In this document: positions 43,371 through 52,714 of the stretch, piece by piece
How the letters are laid out: every line of letters starts with the position of its first letter
Position numbering within the stretch: position 1 is the first letter of the stretch
Source: Flavobacteriales bacterium
Lineage (GTDB): Bacteria; Bacteroidota; Bacteroidia; UBA10329
Assembly (NCBI GenBank): GCA_020635495.1
Contig: JACJZQ010000015.1
Location: forward strand, 1 to 64,000
DNA length: 64,000 nucleotides
Direction: 5' to 3'
Position numbers and translations under genes: made by a program
Notes under the pieces: model-generated
What the model was told of the DNA's origin: nothing
The model's database searches: none
The model's input: the letters and a program-made list of their open reading frames with translations, nothing else

Positions 43371-44087
43371 ATGAAAGGATTTGGTCGTCTCATCAAGTGC
43401 AGCTTGGTTCTGACTTTTGCGGTAATTGTCATTTATGTTGGGTTACTGATCGTTCCGAATGTGCTGTTTGCCCATCAGGTTGCTTACAAGCAATTCAGTG
43501 TCTATTCAGATCGTCCAATTGATGCGAACATCTCAATTGTATTGAATGATGTTGCCGATAGATTATCGTACTCGGAACTGTACTCTGAATCAACACAGTT
43601 AAACATTTATCTCTGCCATGATAATTGGCGTTTTACTTTACTGACCAGAAATCCAAATGCGGGCGGTCAGGTCAATTTTCTGCTGTCCTCAAACATTTTT
43701 ATCCGCGATTGCGATATCGCATCCAATAAGTTGATTCCTCCGAGTGGTTGGATGTTCGAAATGGATTCGAGGCCCCTTTCCTACTTCATTGCGCACGAGT
43801 CGGTCCATGCCTTTCAGCGAAAGTTCGACCCGTTAATGATCATTACAACACCCGTGCATGTCATTGAAGGGTATGCAGATTACATCGCAAAAAGACCCGC
43901 GTTTGATTTTAGAGAGTATGCAGAATTGCTATTGCAGAACGACCCATCCATGAATCCGAAAAATGGATTGTACAAGAGGTATCACCTCTACAATGCCATC
44001 CTGATCGATTCGCTGGGTATGACTTTTCAGGAAATAGTATCCAACCCTCCTGAACTTGAAACGACTCTCGACTATTGTAGGAATTAA
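43371..44087 (+). CDS. Membrane-anchored zinc metallopeptidase-like protein
   Basis: The 238-residue product has one N-terminal membrane helix (about 13-33), then a soluble domain with A-H-E-S-V-H-A-F-Q at 141-149. This is an H-E-x-x-H zinc motif (His142, Glu143, His146), and Glu166 in V-I-E-G-Y-A-D-Y is a likely third ligand, giving the gluzincin arrangement. I do not recognise the family by name. It follows the cytochrome gene closely and may be cotranscribed. Its stop interlocks with that of the DUF2461 gene over TTAA. Peptidase activity is inferred from the motif only. Confidence 0.7.
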   Translation: MKGFGRLIKCSLVLTFAVIVIYVGLLIVPNVLFAHQVAYKQFSVYSDRPIDANISIVLNDVADRLSYSELYSESTQLNIYLCHDNWRFTLLTRNPNAGGQVNFLLSSNIFIRDCDIASNKLIPPSGWMFEMDSRPLSYFIAHESVHAFQRKFDPLMIITTPVHVIEGYADYIAKRPAFDFREYAELLLQNDPSMNPKNGLYKRYHLYNAILIDSLGMTFQEIVSNPPELETTLDYCRN

Positions 44088-44755
44088 AGTCCTCGGGCTT
44101 TCGTGAGGAATTTCCGCATGGGCTCACTGGCGTGGAAGTGGTCCATGATCACATCTGCAAAATCTTCTCTAAGAATGGTTTCCGGTGGTAGTGATGCGAA
44201 GAAATAGAACTGCTTATTGAACAGTAGCGGTTGCTTTTCTGCAGCCTCTTTGAATTCTTTCGGCAGTGTTTTGTTCTTCTCGCCTCTCAATTCTCCGAAT
44301 TTCTTCTTGAAGTCCTTGTCGGCCAGAATGGCATCCAACTCCGAAGAATGCTTCATAATGTACTGACGCACCTGAAGCAACACATCCTTCTCTGGCATGT
44401 ACAGGCCGCTGTAGAATCTGAAATGCTCAGGCCCCAACTCCAAGTACATGCCCGGAATTCCCATGCCTTCCTTTTTCCCTCCGGGTGAAATGACAGCGCC
44501 CATCTGCAACTTGTAAGGCGATTTGTCCTTGCTGAATCGAATATCCCGGTTAATACGAAAGATGGCATCCTTGGCTTCTCCTGCAAAACGGTCGTCTTCA
44601 GCGGCAGCTCTGTTGATCATGTCCTGCACAAAATCCTTGAACGGTTCCTTGACCGATTTCTCGTAACGCTTCTTATTCTCATGAAACCAATCCTTGTGGT
44701 TGTTGGCTGCGAGTTCTTTGAAAAAGTTGAGAAAGTCTTCTGTGAAGTATGCCAT
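44084..44755 (-). CDS. DUF2461-family protein
   Basis: The 223-residue soluble protein starts M-A-Y-F-T-E-D-F-L-N-F-F and has N-N-H-K-D-W-F-H-E-N-K, then R-I-N-R-D-I-R-F-S-K-D-K-S-P-Y-K and G-x-Y-L-E-L-G-P-E-H. These match DUF2461 (TIGR02453-type) throughout. The family is widespread and its function is unknown. It appears monocistronic and overlaps the metallopeptidase gene by four bases at the 3' ends. Confidence 0.92.
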   Translation of the reverse strand: MAYFTEDFLNFFKELAANNHKDWFHENKKRYEKSVKEPFKDFVQDMINRAAAEDDRFAGEAKDAIFRINRDIRFSKDKSPYKLQMGAVISPGGKKEGMGIPGMYLELGPEHFRFYSGLYMPEKDVLLQVRQYIMKHSSELDAILADKDFKKKFGELRGEKNKTLPKEFKEAAEKQPLLFNKQFYFFASLPPETILREDFADVIMDHFHASEPMRKFLTKARGL

Positions 44756-44814
44756 TGTCTCTGATTTGCGCTAAATGTACAAACAGGCTTTACTCGGATT
44801 GATGATCAGCAGAA

Positions 44815-45435
44815 CTAATGAAATTCTTTTCTCATGTCTCTCATTACACGACCCTTGGTATACTTCATCCAATTGAGTATAGCACCTGCCCAATAGTTTC
44901 GGAAACCGAAGCCTTTGGCCTCTCCTATCAGTTCATGAAAATAGAGCACGTCTTTGGTCTGGATATCGAAGAACACGATGTAGCCAAAACCCATTTCTCG
45001 GACCTTATTGAACGATTCCACCAGCAAAACAACACCTATTCCCTCTTTGAATTCAGTGATGTTATAGGCCTGAGTTATGCTTGGAATTTCTTCCTTAGGA
45101 ATGCTGTAGGATTTGTCGATGACCAACGACTTCACCTTCACTTGGTCATTGACCTCATTGATCATTCCGTAGTCGTATTTCAGATCACTAATAGATAGAG
45201 CCCTACCCCATTCGTATTTATCCGACTCACTGATCATCAGATCATTCCACTTTCTGAAATATTCCTCTTTGATGGCCACAGGATTGTTGAATCCATCACT
45301 TCCGATCAGCTTGGCTCTGGAAAAATCCAACCCGAACCAAACTACATCGCACTTCTGGTTCAGGAAATCTTTCATGGTGTACTGCCCAAATGAGACAACG
45401 GGCAAAAGGAGCAGAATGAGAATTAAGCTTCGCAT
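44815..45435 (-). CDS. Secreted protein of unknown function
   Basis: About 206 residues from ATG 45435. The signal peptide is M-R-S-L-I-L-I-L-L-L-L-P-V-V-S-F-G-Q, and an upstream ATG at 45456 would add only a polar leader. The mature domain begins with F-L-N-Q-K-C-D-V-V-W-F-G-L-D-F-S-R-A-K-L-I-G, a phrase common in uncharacterised Bacteroidota envelope proteins, and is mixed alpha/beta. No catalytic motif is evident. It is divergent from the second TonB-type receptor gene. Confidence 0.7.
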   Translation of the reverse strand: MRSLILILLLLPVVSFGQYTMKDFLNQKCDVVWFGLDFSRAKLIGSDGFNNPVAIKEEYFRKWNDLMISESDKYEWGRALSISDLKYDYGMINEVNDQVKVKSLVIDKSYSIPKEEIPSITQAYNITEFKEGIGVVLLVESFNKVREMGFGYIVFFDIQTKDVLYFHELIGEAKGFGFRNYWAGAILNWMKYTKGRVMRDMRKEFH

Positions 45436-45562
45436 GGCAAATGATCTTCCTGCCATCAAATGTAAATTTTAGCAGAAGTTGGCCGCTATTAACCTCAGAA
45501 AGTTCAATTCCTGTTAAACCTATTACTGATTTCTGAGTCAGAGCGGCTTACTTTGCCGCCCT

Positions 45563-47992
45563 ATGAGGAATTTTCTGTTTCTGGTTCTCTTTCTTTTCGC
45601 AACTGCTCAACTTTTTGCACAGCGTCCAGAAGGAGGTAGACCGGAAGGTGGCGAGCGGCCACCAGGACGAATGCTTACCGGTTTGGTGGTGGATGAGAAT
45701 GATCAGCCGATTCCGTATGCTGCGGTTTCAACCCGCCCGCTGAGAGACACAACGCGTGTAAAGGGCGTGGCAACCAACTTGGACGGAACATTTGAAATGG
45801 AACTCCGTCCAGGACGATTCAAGCTCGAAATCTCCTTTCTCTCCTACAGGAATTACCGCCAAGAGATAAGTCTGCAAGAAGGCAACCTTGAACTTGGAAC
45901 CATCAAATTGGAACCACGCTCCGAGTTGATAGATGAGGTAATTGTTACGGGTGAGAAAAGCTACATGGAAATGAAACTCGACCGAAGGGTTTACAACGTT
46001 GGCAAGGACCCGAACAACACTGGCAGCAATGCGCAGGAAATTCTGGAAACGGTTCCTTCTGTTGAGGTGGATATTGACGGCACCGTGAGTCTGAGAGGCA
46101 GTTCCAACGTTCGTATTCTGATCGATGGCAAGCCTTCCGGTCTGACCGGAATAAGCACGCAGGATGCACTTCGGCAATTGCCCGGAAGTTTGATCGAGAA
46201 GGTTGAAGTGGTTACCAATGCATCGGCCCGATACGATGCTGAGGGAGAGGCTGGCATCATCAACATCGTGCTTAAAAAGGATAAGCGTTCTGGACTGAAC
46301 GGCTCGTTCGAAGCCAACGTAGGCTACCCACACAATTATGGGCTTTCCGCCAATCTGAACTATCGCACAGGAAAAGTGAACATATTCGGTAGCGTTGGTG
46401 GCAACTACAGAGAACGACCGGGTTCCGGTTCCTCATTCCAGCAATTCTTTTTGGAAGACACCACCTTTTCTTACGAACGAACGCGAGAACAGAACCGTGG
46501 TGGGTATTCTGCCAACGGAAGATTCGGGATCGACTATTTCATTGATAAGAAGACCAACATCACGGCTTCTGGTATGTACAGTCGGTCATGGAACAAGAAC
46601 CTAAGTAAACTGGTTTACACCGATTTTGATGAAAATGGTATTGCTACGCAGATTGTAAACCGTGATGAGGAAGAGAACGAAACCGGGGAGAACATTGAGG
46701 CCAGTCTGAACTTCAGAAGGACCTTCAAATCTGAGGAGCAGCTGCTTACCGCAGACTTCAGTTGGTTTACGCGCGGAGACCTTGAATTGGGCGACCTGAC
46801 CGAAGAGGGTGAGAATTATGTTTTGCTGCAACGCACCGAGAATTTGGAAAGCAATCAGAACTGGTTGGCCCAAACTGATTACGTGCATCCGTTCAACGAT
46901 AAAGTGAAATTGGAAACCGGTCTGAAAGCCACTCTGAGAAGAATCAACAACGACTATCAGGTAGAACAACAGAACGATTCTTCTGAATGGGAAATTCTGG
47001 ATCAATTCAATAACAACTTCGTGTTTGATGAGAACGTTTATGCCGCTTACCTTATGGCTAGTGGTAAGATCAAACGGTTCTCGTTACAAGGAGGTGTGCG
47101 CGCAGAATACACGGATATTACAACAGAACTCAAACGTACCAACGAGAAGAACCGCCAGCGTTACATCAGTTTCTTTCCATCAGCGCATTTGAGTTATGAG
47201 TTCCCTTCAAACAATTCAATACAACTGAGCTACAGTCGAAGAATCAGCAGACCAAGCTTCAGGGAACTCATTCCGTTTTTCAGTCTTACAGACAACAGGA
47301 ATTTCTTCTCCGGAAACCCCACGGTCAAGCCGGTTTTCACGCATTCTGTCGAATTGGGACATCTCAAAACTTGGGACAATGGCTCGTTGCTCACCAGCAT
47401 TTACTACCGCCACAGCGATGGAGTTGTAGAACGTATCAGTCAGTCGGATTCTACAGGATTGATAACCACATTCCCGATCAATTTGAGTACGGAAGATGCT
47501 GTTGGATTGGAACTCAGCTTTTCATACAGTCTGTTCAAATGGTGGCGGGTGATGCTTAACGCGAACACCTATTACTCTACCACCAATGGCGAATATGAAG
47601 ATCAGTCGTTCTCTGCAGAGACATTCACGGCACAAGGCCGATTTACAAGTAAATGGACCATTTGGAAGCGATTGGACGTCCAGACGGCCTTCATGTATCG
47701 CGCCCCGCGAGTTACGCCTCAGGGGAAACAGTTAAGCATGTATTCTTGGGATATTGGCCTGACCATGGATGTTTTGAAAGGCAATGGCACAATTACTTTC
47801 AGTGCTCGTGATATTCTGAATTCGAGAAGAAGACGTTGGGAAGTGAATACACCCACGTTAGTCTCAACAAATGATTTTCAATGGCGCGCCCGTCAGTTCA
47901 CACTAAGTTTCACCTACAGACTCAACCAAAAGAAAAAACGAGAACGTGGCGGCCGAGGTGGCGATATGGATATGGAACGGGATGAGTTTTAA
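45563..47992 (+). CDS. TonB-dependent outer-membrane beta-barrel family protein
   Basis: The 809-residue product has a signal peptide ending L-F-A-Q, a Pro/Gly-rich linker with repeated R-P-E-G-G, and a carboxypeptidase-regulatory domain (M-L-T-G-L-V-V-D-E-N-D-Q-P-I-P-Y-A). A plug follows (N-V-R-I-L-I-D-G-K-P-S-G-L and Y-D-A-E-G-E-A-G-I-I-N-I-V-L) and then a beta barrel. The C-terminus is a highly charged tail (K-K-K-R-E-R-G-G-R-G-G) instead of the usual aromatic residue. This is typical of the outer-membrane-beta-barrel group in Bacteroidota, sometimes involved in metal or peptide uptake; the ligand is unknown. A near-consensus -7 (TTACTTTG) precedes the ATG. Confidence 0.88.
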   Translation: MRNFLFLVLFLFATAQLFAQRPEGGRPEGGERPPGRMLTGLVVDENDQPIPYAAVSTRPLRDTTRVKGVATNLDGTFEMELRPGRFKLEISFLSYRNYRQEISLQEGNLELGTIKLEPRSELIDEVIVTGEKSYMEMKLDRRVYNVGKDPNNTGSNAQEILETVPSVEVDIDGTVSLRGSSNVRILIDGKPSGLTGISTQDALRQLPGSLIEKVEVVTNASARYDAEGEAGIINIVLKKDKRSGLNGSFEANVGYPHNYGLSANLNYRTGKVNIFGSVGGNYRERPGSGSSFQQFFLEDTTFSYERTREQNRGGYSANGRFGIDYFIDKKTNITASGMYSRSWNKNLSKLVYTDFDENGIATQIVNRDEEENETGENIEASLNFRRTFKSEEQLLTADFSWFTRGDLELGDLTEEGENYVLLQRTENLESNQNWLAQTDYVHPFNDKVKLETGLKATLRRINNDYQVEQQNDSSEWEILDQFNNNFVFDENVYAAYLMASGKIKRFSLQGGVRAEYTDITTELKRTNEKNRQRYISFFPSAHLSYEFPSNNSIQLSYSRRISRPSFRELIPFFSLTDNRNFFSGNPTVKPVFTHSVELGHLKTWDNGSLLTSIYYRHSDGVVERISQSDSTGLITTFPINLSTEDAVGLELSFSYSLFKWWRVMLNANTYYSTTNGEYEDQSFSAETFTAQGRFTSKWTIWKRLDVQTAFMYRAPRVTPQGKQLSMYSWDIGLTMDVLKGNGTITFSARDILNSRRRRWEVNTPTLVSTNDFQWRARQFTLSFTYRLNQKKKRERGGRGGDMDMERDEF

Positions 47993-49269
47993 CGCCTATC
48001 TATAAGGATCTTCGGCTTGCGCTCATTCTCATTGAATTTCAATGAGTTGATATCATCATTTGTACTGAGAATTAGGCGAGGTTTTACACGCAACTTGCCT
48101 CCTAGCCTTTCCAGAACACTTGTTTGGGCATTCTCTCCTTTGAGAAGCGCCTTTATGACCACTTCATCAAGCCCAAGATCATCCGTGTGCAGTTCAACCA
48201 CAAAATTGACCACCTCTTTCATGGCATTCAGTTCATCTATGATAGCATTCGGGTAAAGCGAAGTGCCTTTCAGTTTAACCATCTGCTGTTTGCGGCCAAC
48301 CACAGGGCCCAACCTTGGAGTGGTTCGACCACAGCTACACGGTTCATCATAATAGTGGCAAATGTCTCCTGTTCTGAAGCGCAAAACTGGTGTTCCTTCA
48401 ACCCCTAAAGGTGTTACAACCACTTCGCCACTTTCTCCATTTTTCACCTGATTTCCATCCTCGTCCAGCACTTCTAAGAACATCAGTTCTGGTTGAAGAT
48501 GTGCACCTTTTCCTGCTTCACACTCTGTAAATGCTGTAGCCATTTCTGTGCTTGCGTAGGTAGAGAACAACTGAACATTCCACTGTTCCGTAATTCGCTT
48601 GGCGAGAAAATTGGGTTCCAGATCGGCATCGCGAATCGCCTCCCCTATACAGATGATCTTCTTCACACTGCTCTTGTTCGGGTCAATTCCGTTGTTGCGA
48701 GCGTAATCGATCAGCTTCGGTATAAAACTGGGAACAGCAATAAGAACTGTCGGTTCAAATCGGGCAATACTTTCCCATTGCAATTGCAATGCTCCGGGTC
48801 CTGACCGGATCATTCTAGCTCCCAGTTCATTGGAACCAAGAAAGTAAGCCAACCCTGCCATGAATCGCTTGTCTATGGTAGTCAGCAACTGAAACGTGTC
48901 ATCTTTGGTGCATCCTGCCAATCGATAGGAACCTGCTTCATTCACACCAAGCCTTTTCAGGTCTTTTTCCGTTAGATAGCATGCAACAGAATGCCCCAAA
49001 GTGCCCGAAGTGGTTACAATATCTCGTACTTCCTGTTTCGGAACACACAGGAAATCCTCATTCCTGCTGGCAATATCATCCTTCTCCGTAAACGGGAAGT
49101 TTTCTATGTCTGACAACTCTTCCAGTTCGCTCGCCTCGGGGCCTGCCCAAACCAATTGATCTTTGTAGTACCAGCTGTTTTTACGCAGATAGGCAAGATG
49201 TTCATTCAAGGCCTTGAGCCAGAAATTCTCTCTGGCCAACTGACTCGTATCCAACATTTCTAATGACAT
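47989..49269 (-). CDS. PaaK-like AMP-dependent acyl-CoA ligase
   Basis: The 426-residue protein has the ANL phosphate loop as V-T-T-S-G-T-L-G-H-S, then F-S-T-Y-A-S-T-E-M, R-F-R-T-G-D-I and C-S-C-G-R-T-T-P-R-L-G. The final C-x-C-G-R block is characteristic of the phenylacetate-CoA ligase/coenzyme-F390 synthetase branch. It should adenylate a carboxylic acid and pass it to CoA or another thiol. Phenylacetate itself is unlikely, since none of the paa catabolic genes is here. The gene starts ten bases inside the upstream C45 acyltransferase gene, so the two products probably work in sequence. Confidence 0.82.
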   Translation of the reverse strand: MSLEMLDTSQLARENFWLKALNEHLAYLRKNSWYYKDQLVWAGPEASELEELSDIENFPFTEKDDIASRNEDFLCVPKQEVRDIVTTSGTLGHSVACYLTEKDLKRLGVNEAGSYRLAGCTKDDTFQLLTTIDKRFMAGLAYFLGSNELGARMIRSGPGALQLQWESIARFEPTVLIAVPSFIPKLIDYARNNGIDPNKSSVKKIICIGEAIRDADLEPNFLAKRITEQWNVQLFSTYASTEMATAFTECEAGKGAHLQPELMFLEVLDEDGNQVKNGESGEVVVTPLGVEGTPVLRFRTGDICHYYDEPCSCGRTTPRLGPVVGRKQQMVKLKGTSLYPNAIIDELNAMKEVVNFVVELHTDDLGLDEVVIKALLKGENAQTSVLERLGGKLRVKPRLILSTNDDINSLKFNENERKPKILIDRR

Positions 49270-50924
49270 AGATTCAGATTCTCGATTATTTTTTCCCGTT
49301 CCTGTTCTGATGCGACCTCTTTCTCAAGACTGGTTTCATAATAACCTCTCGCCTTTTCAATTTCGCCTTGCTTAAGGTAGTAATCGCCCAACATAAAATA
49401 AGTTACATAACTCTGCGGGTTGGAAGCAATGAATTCTTCTTCCAGCGCTTCATTCCATTCGATTTCCTTACCCAGCGCAATGTTCTCAAACAATAGGTTC
49501 TTCAGTTCCTTGTAGCGAAGAAACTGAGCAAAGTCTTCAGAATTGATAAACGGGTCTGCATCAATCTTCAAACTATCTACCGAAGCATATCCAGCTTTCT
49601 TTTCGGAACTGAAAATTCTGTTCAGATCATAACAGTAGAATTCGCCAAGTTGAAATGGGCTGGCACTTACCCACATCAATCGCTTCTCTGGCTGAAAAAC
49701 AATGCCGTGATGCGCCAATAACTGATTGATTGCTTTCGGATTTCCCATGCCGAGGTCAGCATCATCAAGTCCGCGCTGGTTTCTAAGAATTTCCACAGCA
49801 GATGTTAAGTTGATTACAGAATCTCTTTCTATCAGTTGGGAGAGTCGCTTGTATCTGTATTCAGAATCTGAGTTCCTGATATTCAAGAGATTGACCTCAT
49901 CATCCTTGAATTCATCACTTTGGTAATGATTGGTGCAGATGAGTTGAGAATTGGCAGAGCGATAAATATCAATGCGGTCTGGAGACTTCTCAATGACGGC
50001 TGCAGAGTGGTCCTCTGCCGAACCGATCAGAATGGACTCCGACACAAAAGTCTGCCTGGCTCTGGCAATTTCGTATGCTTCATCAATATTCTTGGCGTAT
50101 TGAAGAATTTCTCGGGCAAGAATTGAAATAGGCGTCTTGGCACCATCTGGAATCTCACTTTTTGCTGCATTGAGCGTTACGGTAAGGCCGTGCTCGTTCA
50201 TTCCCGAAACAACCCCCATGAAACCTGCCCATGTAACACTTGCAAAGGCGAAACCGCTGTCTGGTTTCGTGAAGAGAACCAGCTTGTTCTTAGCGAACTC
50301 ATCACCCATGTAGAAATCGAAATTCCGAGCAACGATCAAGCTTGAATCTTCCGAAAAACCATCCCAAACAGCAAAGCTCGAACAACCGACAATACTTAGG
50401 TCCTGCAGTGCATGGCCAATGTCATGCGCAGCATGGTAATTCAGAATACGGCTGTATTTCTCTCCAATAAAATCGTACTTGTCGGCAAATGATCTTGAAA
50501 CCCCATAAATCTCTTTTTGTAGTTCCAAAGGCACATGGTCGTCCAGATTCCGATTGAAGAAAACGACTCCATACTTCAGGGTTTTGAGAAATAACTCTGA
50601 AGAGACCAATCGTTTGATCTGACCAACAAACGCATCTTCCTGAGAAACGATCTCTCGTTCTGCCAAAAGGCCAAAAACTCTCCCGCGCTCATACGGTTTG
50701 CCTTCAATAAAAGCTTCCCAAAGTCTACCGCTATTCAGACCATACCAATTGTCTCCAAATACTCGTAACCCATCCTTGATCTGTACCGAATCGGCCACTA
50801 AATTCATCTCTTGAACTTTAGGGGGATCCAATTCCAGAACTATCATCATGATCTCCGAAAGGAGCCAGAACAGAACGGGCAGCAATAGAACAGCGAAAAG
50901 CGTGTATTTGACGGCTCTTTTCAT
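49260..50924 (-). CDS. C45-family autoproteolytic acyltransferase/hydrolase with C-terminal TPR
   Basis: About 554 residues from ATG 50924 (a TTG precedes it). An N-terminal membrane helix (about 8-30) is followed by an Ntn-hydrolase domain. The likely nucleophile is Cys181 in I-V-G-C-S-S-F-A-V-W, exposed by self-cleavage in the family, with A-R-N-F-D-F-Y-M-G and M-N-E-H-G-L-T-V-T-L-N-A-A downstream. The C-terminus carries a TPR-like repeat (Y-x-x-L-G-D-Y-Y-L-K-Q-G-E-I-E-K-A). Relatives include isopenicillin-N acyltransferase and other acyl transferases or amidases. Coupling to a PaaK-like ligase suggests that it uses or removes an acyl group activated by that enzyme. Confidence 0.82.
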   Translation of the reverse strand: MKRAVKYTLFAVLLLPVLFWLLSEIMMIVLELDPPKVQEMNLVADSVQIKDGLRVFGDNWYGLNSGRLWEAFIEGKPYERGRVFGLLAEREIVSQEDAFVGQIKRLVSSELFLKTLKYGVVFFNRNLDDHVPLELQKEIYGVSRSFADKYDFIGEKYSRILNYHAAHDIGHALQDLSIVGCSSFAVWDGFSEDSSLIVARNFDFYMGDEFAKNKLVLFTKPDSGFAFASVTWAGFMGVVSGMNEHGLTVTLNAAKSEIPDGAKTPISILAREILQYAKNIDEAYEIARARQTFVSESILIGSAEDHSAAVIEKSPDRIDIYRSANSQLICTNHYQSDEFKDDEVNLLNIRNSDSEYRYKRLSQLIERDSVINLTSAVEILRNQRGLDDADLGMGNPKAINQLLAHHGIVFQPEKRLMWVSASPFQLGEFYCYDLNRIFSSEKKAGYASVDSLKIDADPFINSEDFAQFLRYKELKNLLFENIALGKEIEWNEALEEEFIASNPQSYVTYFMLGDYYLKQGEIEKARGYYETSLEKEVASEQEREKIIENLNLCH

Positions 50925-50976
50925 CAAGGCAAAGTAAACCGATCAGACCGATCTTAGTTCATCGGTCTTATCTCAT

Positions 50977-50984
50977 TACTTTTG
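50977..50984 (+). promoter_or_regulatory. -7 promoter element of the fumarylacetoacetase gene
   Basis: TACTTTTG is an exact TAnnTTTG match, 19 bases before ATG 51004, in the divergent gap from the C45 gene. Confidence 0.5.
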
Positions 50985-51003
50985 ACGCCAAATCAAGATT
51001 GAA

Positions 51004-52254
51004 ATGACGAAACTCAGTTGGTTGGAAATACCCTCAGACAATGACTTCGGATTGGATAATATTCCGTTTGGGATATTCAGCGTGAAAGGACACAAACGGG
51101 CTGCGACCAGAATTGGCGACAGCCTGGTTGACCTTAACGCCATTCAGAAAGCAGGCCTTTTCTCAGACGTCAATCTTCCGGAAGATATTTTCAATCAGGA
51201 TACCTTGAATGATTTCATTGCACTTGGAAAAGCTACAACCAACAGAACTCGAGCACGGATTCAAGAGTTGTTCAGCTACGATAATGGCGAATTGAGAGAC
51301 AATGAATCGGAAAGACTGAACGTGCTTTGGGGCTTGTATGAGGTAGAAATGCACATGCCGGTCAAGGTTGGCGATTACACAGATTTTTACAGCAGCCGAG
51401 AACATGCCACCAATGTTGGAACCATGTTCCGTGACCCGAATAATGCGCTTTTACCTAACTGGCTTCACATACCGGTAGGTTATCATGGCAGAGCCTCTTC
51501 CATTGTTGTCAGCGGCACACCGATTCATCGACCAAAGGGTCAAACCAAGGCAGACGATGCTGAAGTTCCAACTTATGGCCCTTCTCGCCTACTCGATTTT
51601 GAACTGGAAATGGCTTTTGTTGTCGGAAAAGGCAATGAATTGGGAACCTCTATTTCCGTAGAGGATGCCGAGGACCACATCTTTGGAATGGTAATCTTCA
51701 ACGATTGGAGCGCCCGTGATATTCAGAAATGGGAATACGTTCCGCTAGGTCCGTTCCTTGGAAAAAACTTTGGCTCGTCCATCTCTCCATGGATCATTAC
51801 CATGGAAGCTCTGGAGCCATTCCGCGCGGCAAGTCCAAAACAGGAACCAGCGGTACTTCCATACTTGGAAATGAAAAAGGATCACAACTTCGATATCAAG
51901 CTGCAGGCTATTATTGAAACTGAAAAAGGCGATTCTGTAACTGTTTCCAACAGCAATTTCAAATACATGTACTGGAGCATGGCACAGCAGTTGGCACACC
52001 ACACGGTAAACGGCTGCAACATGAATGTTGGAGACATGTGTGCTTCAGGCACCATCTCTGGACCTACCCCAGACAGCTATGGTTCTATGCTTGAGATCTC
52101 TTGGAAAGGAACCAAACCGGTTGCCATGCCAGATGGAACGGAAAGAAAGTTCATCTTGGATGGTGACACGGTTGTGATGAAAGCATTCTGCGAAAAAGAC
52201 GGGAAACGAATTGGCTTTGGCGAAGTGAGAACCAAGGTGTTGCCCGCCAAATAA
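51004..52254 (+). CDS. fahA: Fumarylacetoacetase
   Basis: The 416-residue protein is full length for the family. It has Y-T-D-F-Y-S-S-R-E-H-A-T-N-V-G, with catalytic and metal residues, then Y-H-G-R-A-S-S-I-V-V-S-G, L-D-F-E-L-E-M-A-F-V-V-G and F-N-D-W-S-A-R-D-I-Q. These place the Ca/Mg-binding acidic residues as in known enzymes. It hydrolyses fumarylacetoacetate to fumarate and acetoacetate in tyrosine breakdown. No other gene of that pathway is nearby. A bidirectional terminator follows. Confidence 0.96.
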   Translation: MTKLSWLEIPSDNDFGLDNIPFGIFSVKGHKRAATRIGDSLVDLNAIQKAGLFSDVNLPEDIFNQDTLNDFIALGKATTNRTRARIQELFSYDNGELRDNESERLNVLWGLYEVEMHMPVKVGDYTDFYSSREHATNVGTMFRDPNNALLPNWLHIPVGYHGRASSIVVSGTPIHRPKGQTKADDAEVPTYGPSRLLDFELEMAFVVGKGNELGTSISVEDAEDHIFGMVIFNDWSARDIQKWEYVPLGPFLGKNFGSSISPWIITMEALEPFRAASPKQEPAVLPYLEMKKDHNFDIKLQAIIETEKGDSVTVSNSNFKYMYWSMAQQLAHHTVNGCNMNVGDMCASGTISGPTPDSYGSMLEISWKGTKPVAMPDGTERKFILDGDTVVMKAFCEKDGKRIGFGEVRTKVLPAK

Positions 52255-52272
52255 ATAATTGAACTCCAAACG

Positions 52273-52301
52273 AAAAAAGGCCGCGAATTGCGGCCTTTTT
52301 T
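52273..52301. terminator. Bidirectional hairpin terminator
   Basis: AAAAAAGGCCGC (52273-52284) and GCGGCCTTTTTT (52290-52301) form a perfect 12-bp stem around a 5-base loop, with T runs in both directions. It serves fahA and the facing small lipoprotein gene. Confidence 0.93.
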
Positions 52302-52321
52302 CTTTGTTGATGGAAGTGGAA

Positions 52322-52543
52322 TTATTCTCCGCCTTCAGTTGCTTCTTCAACTGCTTCCTCCAACTCAGTAGCCAAGCTGTCAACGGCTTCAGCAGCCTCT
52401 TCAACAACTTCTTCTACTTCTTCTGCTACTTCCTCAACTGCATCTTCTGTAGCTGCTTCTTCCTTTGGTGCTGATTCACAAGCCATGAAAGAAGTGAAGA
52501 TTGCAGCTAGAAATAGATTTCCGAAAAGTGTAGATTTTTTCAT
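52322..52543 (-). CDS. Small, very acidic lipoprotein
   Basis: The 73-residue product has a lipoprotein signal ending S-F-M-A-C (Cys22). The remaining 50 residues are almost entirely Glu, Ala and Val in a heptad-like pattern, likely a single amphipathic helix. It resembles abundant small envelope lipoproteins of Bacteroidota, for which no function is established. It is monocistronic, facing fahA. A TAGTTTG motif on the minus strand lies upstream. Confidence 0.8.
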   Translation of the reverse strand: MKKSTLFGNLFLAAIFTSFMACESAPKEEAATEDAVEEVAEEVEEVVEEAAEAVDSLATELEEAVEEATEGGE

Positions 52544-52714
52544 GAGATAAATAGGTTTGGTTTATGAGAGGCGCCAAACTACAAAAACCCTTGTATTAGG
52601 TAACAATATGTTAATAAGTAGCGCGTAATTGCTAACAACTAGGGCAATTTGATCCCAATTTGGTTATGAACAAGCACAATTGAATACTTCCCTTGCTTTT
52701 CATGCGTTTGCTTC

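Noticed and set aside
45728..46333. 201-codon minus-strand open frame
   Set aside because: It is antisense to the plug region of the TonB-type receptor, so it is a shadow of that gene.
47989..49269. Phenylacetate catabolic gene paaK
   Set aside because: No other paa gene is near, and the partner is a C45 acyltransferase, so only the broader ligase family is called.
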